64,000 bases of DNA from contig OZ034970.1 in assembly GCA_964030785.1 (NCBI GenBank), positions 3,011,911 to 3,075,910 of the forward strand, in the 5' to 3' direction. The position numbers and the translations under genes are program-made. Under the pieces are notes generated by a model. That model was given only the letters and a program-made list of their open reading frames with translations. It had not been told where the DNA came from and did no database searches. Positions 45,704 to 58,500 of the stretch are shown piece after piece; the stretch's first letter is position 1, and every line of letters starts with the position of its first letter. The stretch comes from Siderastrea siderea (taxonomy: Eukaryota; Cnidaria; Anthozoa; Scleractinia; Rhizangiidae).

Positions 45704-48217
45704 GTTGGTAGGTCTGATATAAAAGTTAGACATTGGTGAAAAACCTCTGAATTTCTTTGTTACCTATGAAGTCAGATAAAACAATGATAACCTGATGAAT
45801 TTGTTATTTGCAATTGTTTTCGCGTCTGAAGACAAAGTCCATCTTGCTGAGCGTCACTGCAAATTATTTGACCGTTTTAATTTGACAAGTTGGCGTCACT
45901 GTGCACCTGCGTAAAGAAATTTTGTTGGTGATTAAAAATTAATCAGATCCTAGAACGACAGGACTAGTCCGTGACGAAACGAAAACCATTCTGATTGGCT
46001 ATAAAGCGGTCTGAATATGCCATTACAGGCTAGGGTTATACAAATAGCGAATATAACTAAAAATTACAAAGTTCCAGCTGTCTAGCGGATAAAACGTATT
46101 CAAACTGCTACATTTTAGCCACTGGATAATTACAACGTTATCCGCTCTTTGAAAAACTAGCTAGAAACAGCACGCTAAATGCATTACTTTTGAATTAATC
46201 TAGGCAATTGAAAAGTGTTTAAGAACCTGTTTTTCGTTGCATGCGGGCCTAAATGAGCTGCGTTCAGCGAAAGTGAGCAACAGTCAAAGTTTTATACTTT
46301 TATTTAGCTTCGTTGCACGCATTTGCCAAAAATGCATTTACTATGCCAATGGCAAATTTTCAAGAGACTCCCAAACAAAAATAAATTATTGAATTACGTA
46401 GGAAATATTGCTCTTGTTCTTTCATTTGGAGAGGACATTGCAAGAAGCACAAAAATGTCTACGGTCCATAAACGCAATGCCCAAAACATAAACGTCTCTA
46501 AATAATGGGCCTAAACTTTTCAGCTTTAATTCATTTTGCTCATATTTTGTGTCATTTCTTTTTATCTCTTCTAACAAAATAACCAAGGAAGCTGAAAGGG
46601 CGGCTTTAAAAAATCTACATACACGGCAGTCCATTCGTGGAGAAAGCCTCACATAGAAAACCGAAATGTTAATAGGATGCATATCCTTAGTGTAGTTCTT
46701 GTCTCAACAGGAAAACAGAAATAAAAAACCGAAAAGTCCGTTGTGATATAATAAGAAAATACAGCCGACTTGAAGATTGAAAATTTTAATTGTTCGGGAG
46801 TTTAAGGAAAACACGAGGACGTCGAACGTCGCCAAACAAAGAGAACGAATTCAACTGAAAACGCCGGTGAAATAGGGATGCAAATTGTCACTAAGAAAAT
46901 ATAGACCACAACGTTATCCTTAATGGACGACTGGAGATTAACATTTCTAAGTGGTAGCGATCTGTATAGGAGTCTTGGAGGGGAGAGTGTTCAGTGTACG
47001 GTTCTCCTTTGTTTTTAAGACAGAGTTCCAACGACAGTGGAGAAGTAGGGCTAGATAGAAAACTTCTTAACGTGCATATGTAAAATACTGTCCTGAATGG
47101 CAAAGAATAGGAAATGTTAACTTTATCACGTATACAGTCATGTTTTTGATATCTCAAGCTAGAGACCGTGACACTGCCAACAACAGCACGGCATGGAAAC
47201 ATTTTTAAGAGAAGAAAGGGAGTGCTTAAAGTGGGTCGGTTGAAAAACAAAAACCTATAGTTTGAAAGTTATTTGCGTTTACTTCTCTCTGTAAATGGTT
47301 AAAAACAGTGACGCCGTTTTCTCATGCAACTAATCAGAAACAAAACTAAAACCAATCGTGACTTGTTCGTACGTGTTTTCCCGCCCTTGACACTAGTTTG
47401 ATGTATTTGTTTCGGGTTCTGTTGTTTGAATCTTATGTGGTTTGTCATAGTAATTCCTTTGGCTTTAGTTTTACGTTTCTCGATTGATAAACGTTCGATT
47501 GAAAACACTTGATTAAAGACACTCGATTAATTTTTCCCATCGAAAACACTCGAATAATAACCACCGTACTGAATACGACTTCCTGGATAACAAATATGCT
47601 ACTATTGTAAAGGCGCAACATTCTCCGTAACTAGGTACGGTCCTTTTAACTTTTGCTGACAGTTGACCTTTACACTCTGATAGTACAGTAGAATACAAAG
47701 ATCGATCAAATATCTGGTTAGTAAAACAACTGACGATTTACGTTTTTCGTCTGAAGGAGCTTAAGATCTCACCCTTATCATTTTAATTAATGTACAACAC
47801 GGCCGCATTCAATTCAGCTGTTTACATCTAGAACTCAAGATAACAAAAAACCGAATCCAGTAGCATAAATCACGTACAACGAAAGGAGCCCGATTCAGAA
47901 TACCATCCATTCGTTAAAATCATCCTTTAGTTTCATCCATCCAACCTTACACTGAGACAGTTCAGTAATTGCAAGCCTTTCTATCTTAATTTCTCAAAAC
48001 GTCGTGTAGAGGCTTGAAATAACCCCATTTCAATACCACTCTCCACATCAACCTGTCAATTTTTGAGCTGTTCCATTTTGTACTTGACCCTTGCTGGAAT
48101 ATCAACACAATATTGTCCATAAAATACTTCGCCCCACACGTACGATCACTAATTATTGGTGCAAAACAAAATATTTCATTTCCACGGTAATTCATACGAA
48201 GTCTTAGCAGCGGCTAA
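45704..48217. other. Intergenic, nothing firm
   Basis: No recognised ORF. The longest (119 aa, minus, 46891-47250) has no domain. A decayed GGATAA hairpin near 46075-46170 may be a relative of the 9980-10132 MITE. Confidence 0.45.
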
Positions 48218-48307
48218 ATATTATATTAATACAATAACATTACAATACAATAATATTTCTATAGTGCTTATCCGTTACAGTGCTAAGCGCTTTACAATGC
48301 TTACAAA

Positions 48308-48360
<53 letters not shown>

Positions 48361-48675
48361 AATAAAATAAAATTTACATTGTACATTGCTACAAAGCATA
48401 AGCTTGTTAAAAAAGGAAGGTTTTTAACTTAGGTTTAAAAATATTTGTATTATCAATAGATCTAATTGCCATGGGCAGATCGTTCCACAGTCGGGAGGCA
48501 GTGACTGAAAAAGCTCTGAGTCCATATGTCTTTAAGTTGTAGGGTTCAATAGCAAACCGCCACTTGTCAGAAGATGAGCGAAGGCGTCTGGCAGGTTCAT
48601 AAACGCGCGACAGTTCTGTCAGATAGCTAGGAGCTAAATTGTTTAGTACCTTAAAACATACAACATACATACACC
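48218..48675 (-). mobile_element. 5'-truncated L2/CR1-type LINE: C-terminal end of reverse transcriptase ORF plus 3'UTR
   Basis: The minus-strand ORF (48670-48407) ends VLNNLAPSYLTELSRVYEPA, RRLRSSSDKW, RAFSVTASRLWNDLPMAIR, IFKPKLKTFLF, the standard carboxy end of L2/CR1/Rex-type ORF2 in animals. The stop is intact. The 3'UTR contains a (ATT)n run at about 48307-48357 and GCGCTTAGCACTGTAACGG. The RT catalytic core is absent. Confidence 0.85.
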
Positions 48676-49549
48676 CTTAGCTCGGAGCAGTGTGTTTGAA
48701 ACTGTTGGCATGGCAACATATTGCCTTTGAGGTCAGTCAAACCGATTACTGTTGTGGAAGACCAATCCCAATTAACAGAAGAACTCTTTCATTTTTTTTG
48801 GAATTCGCAAATTTTACGCAAGAAATTTACCTCAATAGCTGATATTTGGTTATTTGGTTATCTGGTTGTACCATCGTGGCTCACATAGATATTAGATGTA
48901 TCGCGTGCGGGTAGCCGACATTGAACTTAGCTCCGCTTAATAAGCTGGAAAGGAGAGGTTAAATTTATGAGTTGGGATATGAATGAATATTCGATTCAAC
49001 TTGTCTAGCAATTTCAAATTGGCTTCACGTCCGATTTGCCGTTAGATGGCTGTATTGCTTCAGTTGGTATTGCACGCGATTGAGATACCAGTAAATGTGT
49101 TAATCGTTTTCATCCTTGGGAAAATCCTTTTCTTGCTTTGTTTACTTGGAATAAGTGTAGAACAATATCAAGTTTAATTTGTGCTAAAACTGAAAGAGCC
49201 CTTAATAATTGTTTTGTCTTACAATGAAATCGGCATCAGGTAAGGTTTGCATCGGCCTTTTGTCCATGTGCAAGGCGAATCCAAGCTATCCGTTTCTGCG
49301 CCACTTTTCCAGTTGCATTTTGCAAAAAGTACTGCTGCTAGGCTAAATGTTCTAATTGAAACCGACTGATTAAACTTCGGTTACTAATAAAAGGAAGACC
49401 ACATTTTAAGAACAGCGTTTTCTTATTTGTTAGCTGTGCATTTTATTGAAACATCGTTATCCTCGTGAAATCTGAACAGCATAAAGGCTTAAAATGCCTT
49501 TAATAATCAACTCTTTCCCTCACAGAAACGAACTTCAAGTCATATCTTT
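48676..49549. other. Intergenic, nothing recognised
   Basis: AT-rich, no gene or clear repeat. Confidence 0.5.
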
Positions 49550-49915
49550 TGTTCGGACTTCGAGTCTGTGGATGAAAACCTAGATTGTGATCATTCAAAT
49601 GAAAGATGTTGATAAGCACTTTCCTCTGATGCTGTTTATTGTGCTATACAGGGGTGTACTAACTTTTTAATCTGTCGTTTAAATAACACCATGTGATCAT
49701 TTAAATGAAAGTCACTGAGCAGTGCTTTCCTACGTTGCGGTTCATATGCTGTATTAGGTGATTCTACTGAGTGTTTCCATGCAAATGAAATCTACTGAAC
49801 AGTCCCTTTGGTAGTGTTTATTATGCCATGTAATAAGTTCTCCTCTTTAGAGCCTCAGTGTCGCTAAAATCCTACGGTGTGACCATTTGAATTAAAGGAA
49901 TTGGGTAGAACTTTC
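49550..49915 (+). repeat. ~105-bp-period dispersed tandem repeat, copy 3
   Basis: Four diverged units with CAAATGAAAG-type motifs at about 49606, 49702, 49782 and 49887. Shared blocks are GAGTCTGTGGATGAAA, GAGCAGTGCTTTCC and TGCTGTTTATTGTGCTATAC. Confidence 0.8.
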
Positions 49916-50195
49916 CTCTTAAGGATAGTGTTAACTACGTGTTTACAAGGTGATTGAAACTTTTGACTGTCTAGCTGAGGTACAAATGAGTTTATGTGTT
50001 CCCTCCCCCCCCCCCCCAACACGCAATTCGTTCTTATGGCCGTCTTAGTTTTGTCAGCTGATAGTCGTTTGGTTTTATATCGATATATAGTAGCAGAAAA
50101 ACAATACAACGTCTAATGTTTTAAAGCCTAAAAAAATATACAACTTCATGAAAAGTAAAGATAAAGGAAAAGAAGGATCCAGTACTTCATGAGTC

Positions 50196-50612
50196 CTAAG
50201 GACGATGCCTCCTAAAACAGAGGTATTTCTACACAGGTTATGACTGTGGAGGGGGAAAGTAGATCTTAACAAGGGTTATTGGAATCCAAAAAGAAAAATG
50301 AGGGTAACCACGCATTTTTCAGAGATAATTATTCACCATAATTCTACAAATGCTTAAAAATACAGAGAATGTATGGCAATTTCTTTCCACATTTAAGCTC
50401 AACTATCTCTGAAAAATACGTGGTTACCCCCAATTTTCTTTTTTGCATTCTATTAGCCCTTGCTAAGATCTACTTTTTCTACATAGTCATAAACCGCGCA
50501 AAAATACCTTTGTATTTGTAGGCAATTCCTTAAGAAACCGCTTGAATATCTCGGACCAGGCCAGACATGCGCAGAACGTATGCGAAGTAACAAAAGGAGG
50601 CACCGTCCTTAA
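50196..50612. mobile_element. TTAA-type inverted-repeat element, family E
   Basis: The right end (reverse complement) TTAAGGACGGTGCCTCCT matches the left CTAAGGACGATGCCTCCT. Long inverted arms continue through GGTATTT, AGATCTTA, CAAGGG and GGTAACCACG. It is 417 bp with no ORF. A partial relative lies at 57441-57640. Confidence 0.82.
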
Positions 50613-50873
50613 GGTCTAACTATTCATTCTGTCATTGCTGAATTTATTACATGGTCAGGAGTGTTTTAATAAAAAACTAAAACACTCGTAAATCCCTCAA
50701 ACACTACCTACGGGACCCGAGTGGCAGGTCTTTCGTGTATCACACTTGCGACTGGCAAATCACTAAGTGACGTCACGTTTCCCGCCTTTTCTAGATTAAC
50801 TCTAATAATGGCGGCCGCAAGTACACTGCAAAGTACACTGCAAGGGACCCAATCCAAGTAAGCATGAGAAAGA

Positions 50874-51363
50874 ATTATGGTTTATAAATCTCTAAATGGT
50901 CTTGCCCCAGAGTATTTGCGAACAAAGTTCACCGATCGTAGTGACATTTCGAGTTATACACTAAGGGACTGTGAGGGCAAGCTAGCTATTCGACCTATTC
51001 CACTGCCCCGCCCCAGCTTTCTCAAAAAACAGCTTCAGCTACAGTGGTGCGGTGCTGTGGAATAGCCTACCTGTCAAGCTGCGGCAACACAAACTCTCCC
51101 TAGCTTCAAATCCGGCTGCAGTGGTTTCTTCGATAACAATGGTTAATTACAGTCAATTCACGGCATTCATGGAAAACAGGCATTTTTTTGTACATATTAT
51201 TTTCATTAATTGATTAGGAACGAGTAATTCCAGTAGTTATATTTTTGGAGTTGGAATTTATACTTAGTTTAGAGTTCGCTGTTTTTTAAAGTTAGCTTCA
51301 TTTGTAAATTTAAGGCCTGATGTTTTTAACCGTGTTTAAATAAAGTTAAATGAAATGAAATGA
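50874..51363 (+). pseudogene. Decayed L2/CR1-type LINE 3' end
   Basis: MVYKSLNGLAPEYLRTKFTD, RSDISSYTLRDCEGKLAI, then after a frameshift SYSGAVLWNSLPVKLRQ, and after another FKSGCSGFFDNNG. This is the same ORF2 carboxy end as at 48407 but from a different subfamily, broken by at least two frameshifts. It is followed by AAATAAAGTTAAATGAAATG-type tail repeats. Confidence 0.85.
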
Positions 51364-54300
51364 ACGAGACATATAAAAGACACTCAATGATTAATTTACT
51401 GATATTTAGGGTTTTGCGGATCGCGAACCGATGACAAAAGTGTAATCAAGTATAACATATTACGCCTTATCACACAATTCAGGTTTAGGGCAAACGAAAA
51501 CAACGATTAAGACATGTAAGATGCCTCGTCCGCCAGTGCTTTTGAGCGAGGGTTTGACTGCTACCTTCGAAATTCGATTTGTTGTTCTTAGCGGACTGTA
51601 AGAGATCTGTAATAGGGCATTTTAAGGGAAACAAAAGCATCATTAGCAGTGTATTGGCAAATTTCCTTTTGAAAAAATAACTAATTAAAATGATTACAAA
51701 AATGCTCTACATGACACAGATCTTGCATGAAAAACACCGTATATGAACTCCAGGGTTATAAAAACAGATATTTAGCACAATTGTACTCTAAGAGTCCTAG
51801 AGTGACCACATTCTAAGAGTTTTTGTAGTGGCCACTGTTAGAGTGGCCAACGTAAGAGTCTGTGAGTGACCACAGTAATAAATTTCACAGTCACCATTTT
51901 AAGTGTTTTTGTAGTGGCCACTTTTAAATGGCCAGTGTGAGTGACCTCTACAACGACTTCTTAATTAAAGAGTCTTTCCTTCGGAAATCAGCCCTAAATT
52001 TAGTTCCTTGCTGAATACTTAATTTTCCAGGCCACTAAATGTAGCCACCGCTAAAAATAAAAACAGATATTAGTTGACCTTTCCTATTGTCCAACACATT
52101 TACTCCATCTAGGGTAGCCGGAGGGGGGGGGGGGGAGGGGAAGGAGGAGCGACCTTTGAGCAATAGGAACACTGAAAAGAAAACAAACTCGTTTTACAAG
52201 TGTTCGTTGAAAGCCAATCATTTTTTAGCTCTTACAGAGAAAACGACTCCAAGTTGAGATTTGCTTGACTTCCTATAGCCTTTTAAAATCATCTCAATCG
52301 GAGGTTTTTCGGACAATTAGACTGCGTGGATACTCGATGTAATATCAGTTAGAGTGCATTAGACCTGAGGGGTGTCTGCCTGTATTGGGTTTTAGCCGTA
52401 GTTCTCTGAGAGGGATTTACAGATCCTTTTATTTTTGGGTAAAATATATGAACTGCAATATTGTAAAAATAGTTTTAATCTTCATTAATGATATTCTTTT
52501 ATTAATTAATAATATTAATAATATTATTCAATATTAATATATTATTCAATAATATTCACAATACTGAACAATGTTGTACAATATTGAATAAATTTTCAGA
52601 GAAAAAGAGGCAAACAGTGGTACTCCAACAAGATTCGACGAATTTGACTAATCGTCTTCGACGCACATATTACGTAGACAAAGATTATCTCCTAATAGCT
52701 CATAAATAGTGTACAGAAATTTGGTTGTCTTAGTCTGAAATAGAGTCAAGTCATGGAGAAATTAAAAAGCAACGCCCCAGCCAAGTGGTGGAGAATAAAT
52801 GACTTAATCCTTGTTGTTGCCAATGTTGTGGGCACTTAACTATCATGTTCTACTAAGACCTTTAACAATAGATTTGAAGGTGCTTAAGTATCCAATCGAC
52901 AGCTTGTTAAATCTGCCTCTTTCCAATTTACTCAGTTATTATTTAGATTTATTAATGAAATCAATCTGTTAGCTGATATTTTTACTGCTTCACGTAATAT
53001 CAGTGCGTGTTTTTGCAGTTGTTGCACTGTGTACGTGAGGATATTTCACCTTTACTGATTGTTTAAAGTGGCTCGGTCAAGCTCGTCTATTTCCCATGGC
53101 TATCTCAGACAAAATGTACTAAAACTACAATAAAAAATATTGATAGATAAGCAAGCCATTAACAAAACAAAAAAGAAGTTATGACGAAGAGTACAGTTAA
53201 TGTACTTGTTTTATAGTTCTCGTCTTGATATTCCCAGCATTCCGGAGTCAAAGTCGAAGCAATTGTAACTTATATTCTAACGCTTGTGAGGCGTTTTCAC
53301 CCTTATATAAAGTTGCTGCCACCCCAAAGCAAAACAGTCGTATAGGAGTTTGCCAAGCTAACGGAGCTACTCGTAGCATTGGGAGAGAGACAGAACAAAC
53401 ATAACGAGCGAGATACTCTGCTTTATTTACTAGTACTGTGAAATTTTGGGTAAGTACGGAAACATTGCTGATTTTAATATTTCTCTGCTTTAGCAACTTT
53501 ACTTTGATTTATCAACTTGACGGTACTTTGAATTATCAAGATCGGGCTTTTTTAAAGAAAAAATTATTTACTAGAAACCAAAAATATGTTTGAGCAAAGA
53601 TTCAGTGAAATCTTTCATTAAGCCCATGTCTTTTGAAATATCAACCGCAAAAAGAAATATGTAATGTATATGACTAAATTAATTGTATACCCAGTGATTT
53701 TGCTTGTCAGTTTCGTGGATTGATGTGGCGATTGCTGGAAAGGCTTGTAAATTCAAAACTTGAAAAACGCTGAAAGAGAACGAAAACTTTTTTTGAGGAA
53801 AAAGAGTGCTTGATTTTGTTGCAGCTATAGCAGAAAACTTGTGGGGGTGTAAAAAGAAATTGAAACTCTGAAAATAAAACCCTCGGCAGTAAAAAGTCCT
53901 TATTTACATCTCTGCAAAACAAAGGTTACGCCGTAAAAAAATCGTGTACAACACTTCATGACTAGAAAGAATTTATGTTCAAGAAGTCTTCAATTTTGCT
54001 TTCGTTTTGCCCCCCAAAAACGATTGGATCGTAATATAAAATAAAATGATACTGAAGCGGTAAAACTTCATTTCACTGACAGTGAAATATATCCTTATTA
54101 GTTTTCGTCGCTCCTTGACTCTGCCCAACACGGGGTGTAATTAAATTTCTACATACTAACTGTCCATTTTGTAAACTTACTGATTTTGAGACGGCAATTA
54201 TTCTAGATTAGCAGCTTACTTGGAGTCACATCTTTTTCGCGGGTGGGGTGGCCAATACTCTTCTCTTAAACAACATTAGATTCAAGTGAGCAATCAGAGA

Positions 54301-54892
54301 AATTAAAAAAAAATGTTCATCAGCTTTTTATTGCGAGGGACTCACCTTCAAGCCGTTTTCCATTTGTTTGAACAATTTGTATATGTTGACCTTTTGCTAT
54401 GCGCGTGCTAATCGAGTTTTCGTTTTTTGGCGCGCTGTTTTAAAGAAGTATTGCCCTCTTAAGCATTAAATTGCACCGCGTTTAACTCAATGCTTAAGCT
54501 ATTTCTTCCACAAAAAGTGTAAAACAGTTTGTTGTAACATGGACCATCCTGTCACTCAATAAATTCTTTTACGTACTGTTTAATAAACGAGCAGGAGTGT
54601 TTTATCGGTTTTAGACCCGATAAAACACGATCTGCGAGTTTATTGAACGGCTTCAAAAAACGATCTCATAGAATAATGAACTAATGGTGCCATTTTCCCG
54701 TGCTATAACTTTATTCCATAGTCTCATCAAGAGAATGTCAAAATCGATCTCACAGAATATAAAGACATTCTTTCATGTTTTGTAGTTCCTATAGTCTTTG
54801 AAAAGAATAAAAAGTTTTGTTTAATGAGCTTCGGACCATTTTCCCGTGCTGCTAGTTCATGCTGCTAGATCTGAAAAGAATTATAAGATTAG
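51364..54892. other. Intergenic, no gene recognised; minisatellite-like blocks
   Basis: 51786-51950 holds diverged repeats of AAGAGT...GTAGTGGCCACT and GAGTGGCC. A G-rich stretch with G4 potential is at about 52121-52150. 52490-52590 is made of AATATT/TTAATA motifs. 54580-54650 contains a GTGTTTTATCGG...CCGATAAAACAC-type hairpin. No ORF with a domain. Confidence 0.45.
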
Positions 54893-55285
54893 ATGATTTG
54901 TATAGTGGAAACTTCATTCAATAGTGAGCTCGATGAGAACATTATGGCTTCGAAGCACAAGCGGACGTTTCGCAAACCCAAAAATGCTGAAGAAGAGAAA
55001 CAACTGCTGGAAAATGCCGTACCAAAGTCAACACGTTCCGTCAATAAGTGGGCTATGAAGATTTTTTCAGAATGGCAGTCAACAAGAGTAAATAAGAAAG
55101 CTTCTGAAGAGCCGAGCAGTTGTACTAATGACACATCACAAATTCAAGACTTGGAAACCGACGTGCTTGATATGACGGCAGAGTCGCTAAATTTTTGGTT
55201 AACAAAATTCATAATGGAAGTGTGCAAAGATACCGGGGAAAATTATCCTCCTCGTACGCTGTACAGCATTGTTTCTGTTATATAA
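54893..55285 (+). pseudogene. Truncated Crypton-type (DUF3504/ZMYM-QRICH1-like) N-terminal ORF
   Basis: A 130-codon ORF with an internal second ATG at 54944 (MASKHKRTFRKPKNAEEEKQ). The segment TRSVNKWAMKIFSEWQSTR ... LNFWLTKFIMEVCKDTGE ... YPPRTLYSIVSV is the amino-terminal part of the Crypton-derived tyrosine-recombinase-like domain found in ZMYM2/3/4, QRICH1, KCTD1-related proteins and many cnidarian copies. The ORF stops at once after TLY, where the longer domain normally continues; the stop lies inside a perfect palindrome. No catalytic recombinase residues are present. It is probably a transposon-derived fragment. A live small gene cannot be excluded. Confidence 0.7.
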
Positions 55286-55347
55286 AATGTTACCCTCATT
55301 AGTATTCTTTATATAAAGAATACTAATGAGGGTAACATTTTATATAA
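55278..55347. repeat. 70-bp perfect palindrome
   Basis: Two 35-bp arms meet at 55312/55313 with no spacer. The left arm includes ATGTTACCCTCATTAGTATT. A third, direct partial copy of the right arm with one mismatch (TATAAAGAATAGTAATGAGG) follows at 55343-55362. It contains the stop codon of the Crypton-type ORF. Confidence 0.95.
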
Positions 55348-55592
55348 AGAATAGTAATGAGGTATATTACAATCAGCCCCGCTTTCCCCTGGGACTGAAA
55401 TCAAATGCCGCCACCAGGCTTTTTAGATTGTTGATGTATTACCGGTTTTAAACAAGCATCCACGTGACTCATTTGCGTGATGTAATTGGTGGAAATGATC
55501 ATTAATTATTCATGAGTTTTTGAATAATAAATCGTGCACAATCTCCTTGTATGTGTAATATTGTGTTTGCAGCTCTGGTTGTGACCCAAGCG

Positions 55593-58500
55593 ATGAAGTT
55601 GCTGTTGTTGTTCACTTTTTTTGATGTGGTCACAAGTCAAAACAGTAAGTTTTTAATTAATTATAATCTTGGACGGTTTGTTGAAAAAGAAAACAATTTC
55701 TGATTGTTTATTTTACATTTTTTAGAATTGCTGAGAAAATAAGAGTACAAGAAGTCCTTTTCAACAGCTTTATATGTTCATTGTCAGACTCAAAATTAAA
55801 TACTACCTTGTACAGCTTACTAAACGGAACCACAGAAAAGTTTCGCTCAGTAGCTTTCATTTTAAAAGTCGCACATTTGGATTTCATCTTAAAACTCATG
55901 AGTCAAAACCGCCTTGTTGTAGCAGTTGGTTCTAACTTTTCTGTCATTGGATAATTTGATAAACTGGGCTAGGAATAACGGAACAACTATGTATGGGTAC
56001 ATTAGTTTAGGAATAAAAGATTAGACGAATAGGAAAGGTTCTAGGATTAATTTTCTCCAATCATAACGTGGGGACTTGTAGGAGTGAACGGTGCATTTTT
56101 TCTATATTGACATGTAGCGCACAAGTCTTGTAAACATGCTCCTGATGAGGCAACTAACATTGTTTGCTGTCACTTCTGTTTCAGTTCCTGCCCAGGAATT
56201 TGGCTACGGAGAAACCACAGAGGAGGGTGAGTGAGATATAGATCAGTAATGGTGGGGCAGATACTCAATATCATCGATATTTGGGTTTCCAAAAAATATC
56301 GATTCTCGCCCGAAATATCGGTTGATTTCGATGCCGTTCGATACTGATCACGTGTCCATTTGGAAGGATCAGTTACTTGAAAATCGTACACTGTGTTTTT
56401 GGAAATTATTGTTTCTTTGAAGCGGAATCCCTTGAGAAACAATCACTTGATTGCGTTCTTGCGCAATTTTTTTTTACCTGTTTCTTCATGCGCGGTTTTT
56501 TTTTTACGACAAAGCTTTGCAATTCGCCCAGTACCTTGCGGGTTTTAGACCTTTCAAGGATAGACTCTAACTTGAAAGTTGACGTCCAATCGGAACCTTG
56601 AGTGTAACGTCATAATATCGATACTGAATATTGAAAAATGCCAAATATCAGTAAATATCGTATTGGTATCGGAAAAACAGGTATTGGCGTACCCTTATCT
56701 AAGAGTAAATTTAAGAGCGTCGTAAAACATGAAAATGGTGCCAAGCGCGGGAAACAACAAACAACTAAGTCACGATTGGTCATGGTTAACGGCTTTAAAT
56801 TGGTTAAGGAAGTGGAGCGAGCTTTTTGAACGAGTGACAGTGCGAGGTAAGGCGAAAGCAAAGAAGACGCTGATTAGCGTCCTGGCGGATCGAATGATTT
56901 CCCCTTTGATCTGATGACAGAAACTTGGGCAGAAAATGCCCGAAAACTGATAACTCTTTTTAACTCTGCATACAGTGGCTAACTTTCTGCTGTTTTTTCT
57001 TGAATAGTACTGGGCCCAGAGGACTGGCCCGAGGGATGGGAGGATTGCGGTCATGACCGCCAATCCCCAATTAACATCGATACAAGCGAAGTGCAAAATC
57101 GAAGCTATACTCCTCTGACAATGTCGTTCGACAACTCGAGAGGCCTAGTAACTGGGACTCTCGAAAACAATGGCCATTCTCCTACTCTTACGATTGACAA
57201 GGGACAAGGTGGAGCTACACTTACTGGGGGTCCCCTGGGGAATGCCACGTTCACACTGAACCAGTTCCATTTGCACTTTGGATGTCAAAATGACCGCGGA
57301 TCAGAGCACACTCTCAACGAGAAAGCTTTTTCTGGCCAGGTAAATAACATTTGACAAGTGGCTTTTAAGCGGCGTGGCTTTAACCTTCAGTCCATCATCC
57401 ATTGAAAGGTGTAGTATATTAAAGACGGTGTCTCCTTTTCTAAAGGGCGGTTCCTTATAATACAAAGGTGTTTTTCCGCGGGCATGATTACGCGGGAAAA
57501 ACCAGATCTTAGCAACGGCTGCTGGAATTCAAAAAGATAATATGGGATAACAGGCATTTACAGAGATAATTGAGCTTAAATTTGGAAATAAAATGCCATA
57601 CATTGATGCACTTATATTAGCTTCTTTTACAATAATGATTGCTTAATAATCATCGTCAACTAATGATTTAGTGAATGATATTTTTGTCAATCCAGCTATT
57701 TGAACGTTAAACGTTTTTTTTTTCTTCCAAGCTCCATATGGTGTTTACCGAGGGTTCTGTAGATGAATTTGCAGTTGTAGGCATATGGATTCAGGTACAT
57801 CCTAACCTTTATTTAGTAAAATGTACCATTCTATTCAATTTAGATTAATAATGTGACTGCAGTGTTACTGTTTGTACTAACATCACCATTTGCCGTCATT
57901 GTCGTCATCATCATCATCATCATTATCATCATCATCATCATCAACATCATCAGGACTTGCTCCCTTCGTGTGAAATAGGGCGGGACCGCTATTTGTATCA
58001 GTCCTGAGACCAATAATTTCACAAAGTCTGTCAAGTTTGCGATTTATCCATAAAACGTGTCGATTGCGTTTCCTGTTATCAGCGTTTTACTGAATCCCTT
58101 GTAAGACCCAGTGTCTCTTTCCACAGGATTACCAATCTCTGTGGTAGACTGTGCTCTTTAAAAATCGTTGTGTCGGTTATCAAACTGTAGCTCTTCTAAA
58201 GCTTAAGTGACGTTCTGTTAATGTTTGTTCTGTCGCAACCCTTGCTCTCTTTTTCTATAGTTTTCGGTGAATCGGAATTAAAAGATTGTGAGACCGCTCT
58301 CGCAACTCTCAGTCGACAAACAAACTACGAAAGACGACAAATGTGGACAGTTTTACGTCATTGTAATCAGTTTCAAAAGCCTAAACGTCAACAAGAAAAC
58401 AACCAACAACGATCTTTATAATTATTTGATGACAAGATCAACAATACACTTGCTGACTTGTCTTTTGTGTGTAGGGTACCTAAGCTATTCGAGGCGACTG

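Noticed and set aside
46891..47250. 119-aa minus-strand ORF
   Set aside because: No domain, no splice context, composition like random AT-rich DNA.
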